Part shown: positions 57,640 through 64,000 of the stretch, one piece after another | Layout: each line of letters opens with the position of its first letter | Numbering within the stretch: position 1 is the first letter of the stretch | Notes under the pieces: model-generated | Seen by the model: the letters and a program-made list of their open reading frames with translations, nothing else | Database searches by the model: none | Told to the model about the DNA's origin: nothing | Program-made: the position numbers and the translations under genes | DNA from: Berberis thunbergii | Lineage: Eukaryota > Streptophyta > Magnoliopsida > Ranunculales > Berberidaceae | NCBI GenBank assembly: GCA_003290165.1 | Contig: QNQO01007627.1 | Location: 61,858-125,857, forward strand | DNA length: 64,000 nt | Reading direction: 5' to 3'

Positions 57640-60600
57640 AACCGCTTGTTATACGCGAAAGCGTTACAAATGCTGAAATGCAAAAGTTACAAAGCAAAAT
57701 ACTAACAAATACCGGAGACAAACAATTTACGTGGTTCAACAATTTGCTTATGTCCATGACAAATAACAACTTTACTAGTGAGATGAAATAATACAACTGC
57801 TAATAGCATAATACACGTGTCTAAACGATACTACACAAATATACGTGAGTGCGTATATCACAAACAAAAACAAAACAACAATTTTTCTCTCCTCTCACCT
57901 CCCTTTCTTCCTTCTCTCTCACATACTGTTGTTTACTACTGTATAAGATTCAAATAAAAAGTTAGGAACGAAAGTACCAATTTGTTCTTGGGTTGAGTCG
58001 CGGACTAGGTCGCTCTCTTTAAGACGTTTCGCGGCTCTACCAAAGATTGTGCAAGCAGTGTACTAGCCCCGCCGTCCCCAGGATAAAACAGCCCAAATTC
58101 TTTTCTGTCTCGTTCAATCAATTGCATATTTGATGAACGGAATACTATCACCCTTAAACACTTGTTTTTGCTCGGAATCATCAATACATTGTAAATAATT
58201 TAACAAAGCTAAAAACACTTCTTTGATTGGAATACAAAATGAATTAACTAATTACAAAAGGGAAAAAAAAAAAATTTCTCTCTAATTGCAAAACGAAATG
58301 CTCTTGTTGCCAAAAAACCTTTTTTCTTTCTTTCTACACCTTGTGTTTTAGAGCTCTATGTCTATATGGTATTTATAGTGAGAATATAGATTCGTTCAAA
58401 TACGAAATCACAACTAAATACATTGCTTAGATAATGCAATAAAAACATGTGGAAAATGTGGGTTTTAAGAAAGCTAAAAATCATGTCTAGATTCATTGAC
58501 ATTAAGGACGCAATTAAAAACGTGGAGCAATAAATCCGGTGCAACTCATGGCAAAACGTGTGAAAGGAAGACGTCTAGATTCATTCCTTCTTCATAAAAT
58601 TCAAATTTTATTTTCATTTAAATAAATTTGTAGCAAAAAGAATGGGTTGCTCTCTAATGACCCGACCCGACGGCGGCGGCGAGCGTGAGAGTCTATCTCT
58701 CCCCTCCTCATAGAAGAGTGGTACCCCCAAGGGTCCAAAGCCCAAGTCCTAACTATCTCCTTATAAACTCTACCACAAAGAGTTGTATAATAGATATGAG
58801 ACTAAATTTTAGAGAGTGATCCATATATCAAAATAGGAGAAAGGTCCAGGGCTCAAAACCTGTTAAACACCATTTTCTTTTATTTTAAAAAAGCCATATT
58901 TCCAACACATACCCACAAAGGGATAAACCACTAACAAGTGAAAAAACTCACACAAATTCAGTTTGGAGGATGGATTGTGAAGGGGAAATTTATCCTCTTA
59001 TTTAACGTGAAGATGCGGTGGTGGAAGGCGGTGGAAACCCTTCCACCACATTCTTCTCTCTTATACTTCCTGTAGGTTCATCTAATCTAGCCAAAATTCT
59101 TCACAATCCAGCTTGTTCCAGCTGAATTTCTGCCATAAAATCAATGATCCAGCTTGTTATTCTTCATCAATTCGGCTGCCAACGAGTTTCATTGTCGACA
59201 AGCCCCACCGACTCTACATGTTCTTCTCTTCCACTTTGATTCAACTCTGTTTCTAACAATTCTCCACCTCGGTGAGGATTTTACAAATCTGAGCCGACCA
59301 CAACAAACACGAACAAAAAACACAAGCAACTGATTTCCAACGAACATATCAACCCCAATACTGATTGAGGGTCTCACATCTCCAAACGCGCTATAAGCAT
59401 CATACACCTGAATGTGCCATATACCAAAGCATGCTTAAGCTAACAATCCAACTCCACATTGACTAGGATGGAGTATCAAACTGGACTTTTTGGAAGTACA
59501 GTGTCTACAAACATCCATATTGCATTGCTTTTATATTCTCTAATAATCGTTTATTCAATAACTCGTGTAGAACTTTCTCACCTTTACTACCTACATGCAA
59601 ATGCCAAACCTTTGAGGTTCCTTACAACATCCTGGAGCTATCAGTAACTCCATCAGAAGCAACATCCATAGGGTCTTTAACAACACAAGTTGTTCCACCC
59701 AAATTCAACCTTATGATTACATGTAACCGTATTCTCATGCAAGAAGTACAAATACCCTTCCGAACTGCTTTCAAAACCACCAGTGCATCAGAAACAACCT
59801 TTAGAGCTCCACAATTTACCAAACATTGTAACTTTTGGACTCTAAAGCACTAACGGAGATAAGATTTTTCTTCAAATCGGGCACATACCGAACATCATTC
59901 AAAACCTGAATCAGTTCATTATGCAGCCTTTAACTTGATTTACTATCCCTACAATTTTGCATTCTTCATTGTTGCCCATATGGACAACTTCACCATCCAT
60001 CTCTCTAAAGTTAGAAAATCAATCTTTATGGGGACACATGATAGGTAGAACTTGAATCAAACAACAACTCATCATAATGGTTCACCATTGTTGAAGTTGC
60101 AGACAACGAATACGCATCATCATCATCCAAATTGTGCACTACATTCTCATTTGATTTTTCTTTACATTTTCTATTGCAGTTTTCAATGCCTCACAGTAAA
60201 TCTTCCCAATGACCATTCTTTGACAGTAGGCACATTCATCCATCGACAAAAACCTTCTGTCTACAGATTTTCTTCTCTACTGTGATCTTTCCCTATCACC
60301 AAAATTCCTCTTTTGAGATCTTCCCTCATTACCAATACTTCTGACGTTGCATCCCTATGGACCTTGAGATCATTCTTCCTGAATTCATAATTTAGCTACG
60401 TTGTAGCCACTTCATCATAAATCAACTCTTCTTTTCCATTTAACAAAGTCGTAACAAGATGTTCATACTCTTCTGGAAGGGAATTCAAAAGGCACAAAGA
60501 CTTGTAATTTTCTGGAACATATTTTTCCAAATTCAATAGGTTAGCAATAAGTCTATTGAACTCATCCAAGTGCTCAGACAACGTAATATTAGGTCTCATA

Positions 60601-60929
60601 TTCATTTGAAAAAGTTGCTTCGTAAGGAATAACTTATTTTGAAAAAACTCACACAGATTCAATTTGGAGGATGGATTGTGAAGGGGAAGCCCATCATTCT
60701 TATATAGCAAGAAGAGGCGGTGGTTGAGGGTGGTGGAACCTGTATGTTCATCTAATCCAGCCAAAATTCTTCATAATCCAGCTTGTTCTAGCTGATTCCA
60801 GCCATAAAATCAACGATCCAGCTTGGTTTTCTTCATCAATTTCGACTGCCAACAAGTTTCATTGCCGACAAGCCCCACCGACTCTACATGTTCTTCTCTT
60901 CCACTTTGATTCAAACTCTGTTTCTAACA
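57640..60929 (-). mobile_element. Decayed copia element, minus sense, with direct LTR remnants
   Basis: LTR segments start (minus strand) TGTTAGAAACAGAG at 59258 and at 60929; the stretch of about 290 bp inward is shared (AATCCAGCTTG, GACAAGCCCCACCGACTC). A polypurine tract GAGGTGGAGAA precedes the left LTR. The left LTR continues to 57640, where GTGGTTCAACAATTTGC and GTGCGTATATC match the LTR at 44.2-46 kb, so the two elements are relatives. A separate insertion, possibly another LTR, appears to occupy about 57955-58930. The right LTR is truncated and fused directly into gag. Confidence 0.7.
59460..60640 (-). pseudogene. Copia gag/protease remnant
   Basis: Minus-strand reading gives gag sequence (NKLFLTKQLFQMNMRPN, LSEHLDEFNRLIANLLNL, LPEEYEHLVTTLLNGKEEL), a degraded zinc knuckle near 60200, a protease start LFDSSSTYHVSP near 60050, and gag-pre-integrase sequence near 59650-59820. 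Stops and frame changes separate the parts. Integrase and reverse transcriptase are absent. Confidence 0.75.
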
Positions 60930-61743
60930 CCGTCTCCTTATATTCCTTTGTGACAACTTCACCTCCTGGGTGGTGGAACTATTCAAGCTAACGCCAATAA
61001 CCCAACATATTCTTGTATGTAATCCCTATTAGAACTTGAAGCAGATGCAACTATCTTAGAGCTTGATGACTATATTGTAGATTGGGAATTCTTGTTCTTA
61101 TGGTTCACATTCTCTTGTAAATATTTGCGTCTGTATAATGTTGTATCAATATTTTGTTCAAAATCAGCTGCCCCCTACCCCTATTACATCGAACTATGAA
61201 CTGGGTATTGTGCAAGTTAGATAAATGTAGCAAAGATATGTGGCTCTTTGTTTGTGTTGGTCAACTTATTATGATTTAGAAATGTTACTGGAAGAATGAA
61301 GGTTGGATTTATAGTGAGTTTGATGAAAATATACAGATGCCTAAATAGAGAAGTTCAATGAAGTAACTTTCGAAATAGCCAATTTGCTGTAATGAAGTAA
61401 CAAGAAGTTTTTTGGAGCACAATGGGGGGGGGAACTTTATTGAAGCAAATTGTTGTTATTGTTGGAGAAGGGTGCATTCAGGGTTCTCAAATCGCAGCTG
61501 ATATCTTGATTGGATCATCTATCATCACATGTTGGATGTGGAGACCTTTATTTCTATTTTTTCATTTTACTAGACTACCAATCTTTGCTTTGTTATGTCT
61601 TGTATAGAGGAACGCCGAAGTGAAAGATGCCACTACACATATAAAAGAAAACGTGGAAACAAAATTGCCCAGGGTGGATATACAATAAAATCAAAGAATT
61701 AGAAGAAGAAAATATACAGAAAAATATGATCGTCAAGCGAAGC
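60930..61743. other. Intergenic, no gene seen
   Basis: AT-rich sequence between the copia element and the cis-prenyltransferase relic. No convincing exon. Confidence 0.4.
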
Positions 61744-62062
61744 TTACCTACAGGTATTCAAAGAGAGCATATGCCTAACCATGTAGCGCTTATCATGGAT
61801 GGAATGGGAGGTGAGCAAAACCAAGGAATTTGCCATTATGCTTGGATCATAAAAACATGCTTTTTGTTCTTAGAAACTTGTAAATTGGGAATTTAAGTTT
61901 TAACAGTTTCACATTCTCACCCAAAAATTGGGATCAACATGAAGTAGGTTTTTATTAATTTCATTTTCCTTAAATTTGAAATTTATTACGAATGAATTAT
62001 GAAATTTCATATCGGTGAATGGATAGAGGTTGAATTCATAATGAGCTTGCTACAACGATACA
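61744..62062 (+). pseudogene. cis-Prenyltransferase relic
   Basis: Starts with LPTGIQREHMPNHVALIMDG, matching the first conserved region of cis-prenyltransferases (undecaprenyl/dehydrodolichyl diphosphate synthase family), whose IMDGNGRWA motif is damaged here to MDGMGG. A residue-by-residue trace continues to LETCKLGI, where Lys is replaced by a TAA at 61894-61896, then VLTV, a one-base loss, FSPKNWDQHEV, and after a possible intron VEFIMSLLQRY near 62030-62060. Later catalytic regions are not found. The family builds polyprenyl chains for dolichol or rubber-like products; this copy cannot. Confidence 0.7.
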
Positions 62063-62799
62063 CAAAAGGGGACTGGAGATTTCACGAAGTAAATGATTTC
62101 AATGGAGTTATTATATATTGCACTCTTTACAAAATACAGAGTCATAAGTTTGCTATTCAAAGTTGCAAACCCCTTGACTTAAGTAATCATTGGATTTGTT
62201 TAGTTAAAACTATATAAGTTAGATGATTTCCGACCTTTTACTTTTACCATCACTTTTCAAAACACATCTAATGGAGTCAAAAGTATCACAATGTTTGGAC
62301 TTTCATTTAGAAGAATATCATAGTCCTTATCTCTTAACTCTTCATTAATAGCCCCAAAGGTCGAACTGTCAAAAAATCAAGAAAATGAGTCTACATGAAT
62401 AATGCTCTATTTTCTCTTCTTACAAAAATAAATATTTGTGAAACAGAAAGAGATTCAGCTATTTGTCATTAGAGATATATCAAAGGCCAAAATATTTTCA
62501 ACATGTGATAGCGAGGTTGAGGAGGCTACCAAAACAACATAGAACTACAATTGATCTGTAGTGAGCTATAGCGGGCAATATGACATACTGCAAGCATGCC
62601 ACAAGCATTGGTCGCAAAGTAAAGAATGGTTTTCGTCCAACCATTAAAAAAAAAAAAGTTGTAAAAAGTCTAAAAATATGTATAATCGAAGATTTCGATT
62701 GTGTGGCGCTGAGATTTGGGGGCGTGACATGAAATTCGCAAATGCGGTTGCACAAAAATTTGGTGGGTAAAGGTAAAAACTGTGGATGCCCATAGCGGT
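62063..62799. other. Intergenic, no gene seen
   Basis: AT-rich spacer before the promoter at the right edge. No exon recognised. Confidence 0.4.
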
Positions 62800-62932
62800 T
62801 AATAACAGCCCTAGCTTCTCCTTGGTATAAAATTACATCTCACTTGACGAAACCGAGGAACAGAGCAGCCGCAGGAGGCGAAGGAAACCCTAAACTTAAA
62901 AAATTGCTCTCTGCTCTTCCGTCTCCTAGACC
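62800..62932 (+). promoter_or_regulatory. Promoter and leader with TATA box and telo-box
   Basis: TATAAAA at 62826-62832 lies about 105 bases before an ATG. Between them is AAACCCTAA (62885-62893), the telo-box found in promoters and leaders of plant ribosomal-protein and translation genes, and a pyrimidine-rich stretch (CTCTCTGCTCTTCCGTCTCC) at the probable leader. This arrangement is typical of housekeeping translation genes; that role is inferred. Confidence 0.6.
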
Positions 62933-64000
62933 ATGGTGAGTTTTTCGCTTCAATACATCTTTCGTTTTCATTTCTTGATCTGAAATCTGTCTTCTTTTCG
63001 TCTCGCATCTTGTTGTTTGAACTTTGAAGATTGAAAACAATCATCATGTTTGTATTATCTTCTTCTTAATATCGAAACATTAGGTTTAGAAGAAAAGCAG
63101 TCTGATTTTGTGTTACTGTTGACTGAACGATAGTGGTCTCTATCTTTGAAGTAGTAGAAATTGATTTGATTTTGTTCATGATTAGATTCGCCAAGCTAGA
63201 AAAATAGACCCAATTGTTCCGTGGTATAAAAAAATTGTAATTTTGTGAGATCTATCATCTATTTAAGAAGACTCCATTTTCTCTTAGGCCACCTTTGGTT
63301 GAAGGATATCTGTATATCTACCTATGAGGCAATGACAAAGTTTTTGTGGGTCAGTCTATACTGTGTTGCAATTGATTGCATTTTTTTTGAAACCCCAGAT
63401 TAGCTGTAGGCTTCATGGTATAGTAGCCTGGTTTGCAAAGAATCTGAAATTAGTTCTGGTTGTCAGGTGTTATGTATTTAAATACATAACAAATGAAGAA
63501 CTAGATCACACTAACTTGGATAGGTAGCTTTTACTGTTTGAGGTATATAGGAGTAGCTTATTTAGTGCCAATGTATGAATTTGTAGCATGAGACGCTCTG
63601 TCTCGTATCATGTTTCTTATACAGCCATGACCAAATGAGTGACAAAATTGAGCTGTATGGCCCCAACAACTGTGACTCCATGGATTTCTTAGCTTAAACT
63701 AGGTAGATGTTACTTGTGGTTGATGGAAAAGTTTACTGATACAAAAAACTGAAAATGGACATCATTGGGGAACTGGAACTCTAACTTGCGGTTTACTGCT
63801 TATTTTCTTACATGTTTTTCCACTCAATCCTTTGTTGCCCCCTCCCTGACATTTGGGAATGCCAAGCGCATGATATTTTTTAGTTGACTGATAATGGATG
63901 TACAGTTGCTATTTGGTAGTAGATTCACTTCTAGGGCATACTGTTGCTACTATGAGTTATCCATTCTTGACCTTATGATTCTTTTATACGATGCTCCTCT
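62933..64000 (+). CDS. Start codon and first intron of a gene leaving the window
   Basis: ATG at 62933-62935 is followed immediately by GTGAGTTT, a good splice donor, so exon 1 would code for methionine only, a layout frequent in plant ribosomal-protein genes. No second exon is recognisable in the remaining 1.06 kb, which is T-rich as plant introns are. The product cannot be named. Alternatively the ATG reads on for a few codons and the gene is something else. Confidence 0.4.

Noticed and set aside
57261..57791. 176-codon plus-strand frame
   Set aside because: It has no recognisable domain and its 3' part overlaps copia LTR sequence.

Overview
Nuclear DNA of a flowering plant, most likely a eudicot. 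The sequence is AT-rich, genes have spliced exons with plant-type GT-AG borders, and the sparse genes are plant families (myo-inositol kinase, NudC-like chaperone, ABC1/UbiB atypical kinase, DUF2828 protein, fasciclin-like protein, type I CAX exchanger, cis-prenyltransferase). The gaps hold gypsy, copia, TRIM, LINE, hAT-like, Mutator-like and foldback elements. I recognise no tRNA, rRNA, CRISPR or prokaryotic gene. The species cannot be named from what I see.

Layout. 1-2.2 kb: unassigned left edge. 2.2-5.6 kb (-): two-exon myo-inositol kinase. 6-18 kb: transposon block with foldback MITEs, a 1.1-kb Mutator-like MITE, and a decayed Ty3/gypsy element whose long LTR contains a hAT-like element and a hairpin MITE. 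18.8-35.8 kb (-): one 17-kb, 12-exon ABC1-type kinase gene that I rebuilt exon by exon. Its introns carry a LINE, a TIR element, and a foldback Mutator-like element that itself holds a head-to-head TRIM array. 37.1-39 kb (-): DUF2828 gene broken by a frameshift. 39.5 kb: clean solo LTR. 40.2-40.9 kb (-): broken fasciclin-like gene. 41.4-48.2 kb (-): five-exon NudC-like gene whose last intron contains a copia derivative with inverted LTRs. 48.7-53.3 kb: MITEs. 54.5-56.9 kb (+): CAX-type cation/proton exchanger with six small frame breaks. 57.6-60.9 kb: decayed copia element. 61.7-62.1 kb (+): cis-prenyltransferase relic. 62.8 kb to the end (+): promoter, start codon and first intron of a gene that runs off the window.

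The myo-inositol kinase and NudC-like genes are neighbours in Arabidopsis (At5g58730 and At5g58740, with cis-prenyltransferases close by, from memory). The window therefore looks like an expanded version of that block, with other genes and repeats between and around the same markers. I see no operon-like functional system. The most unusual items are a family of hairpin MITEs whose ends and apex are conserved while the stem differs from copy to copy yet stays self-complementary, and a copia derivative with inverted LTRs inside one 5-bp target-site duplication. Several genes are broken only by one-base indels with splice sites preserved; sequencing or assembly error must be excluded before calling them dead.
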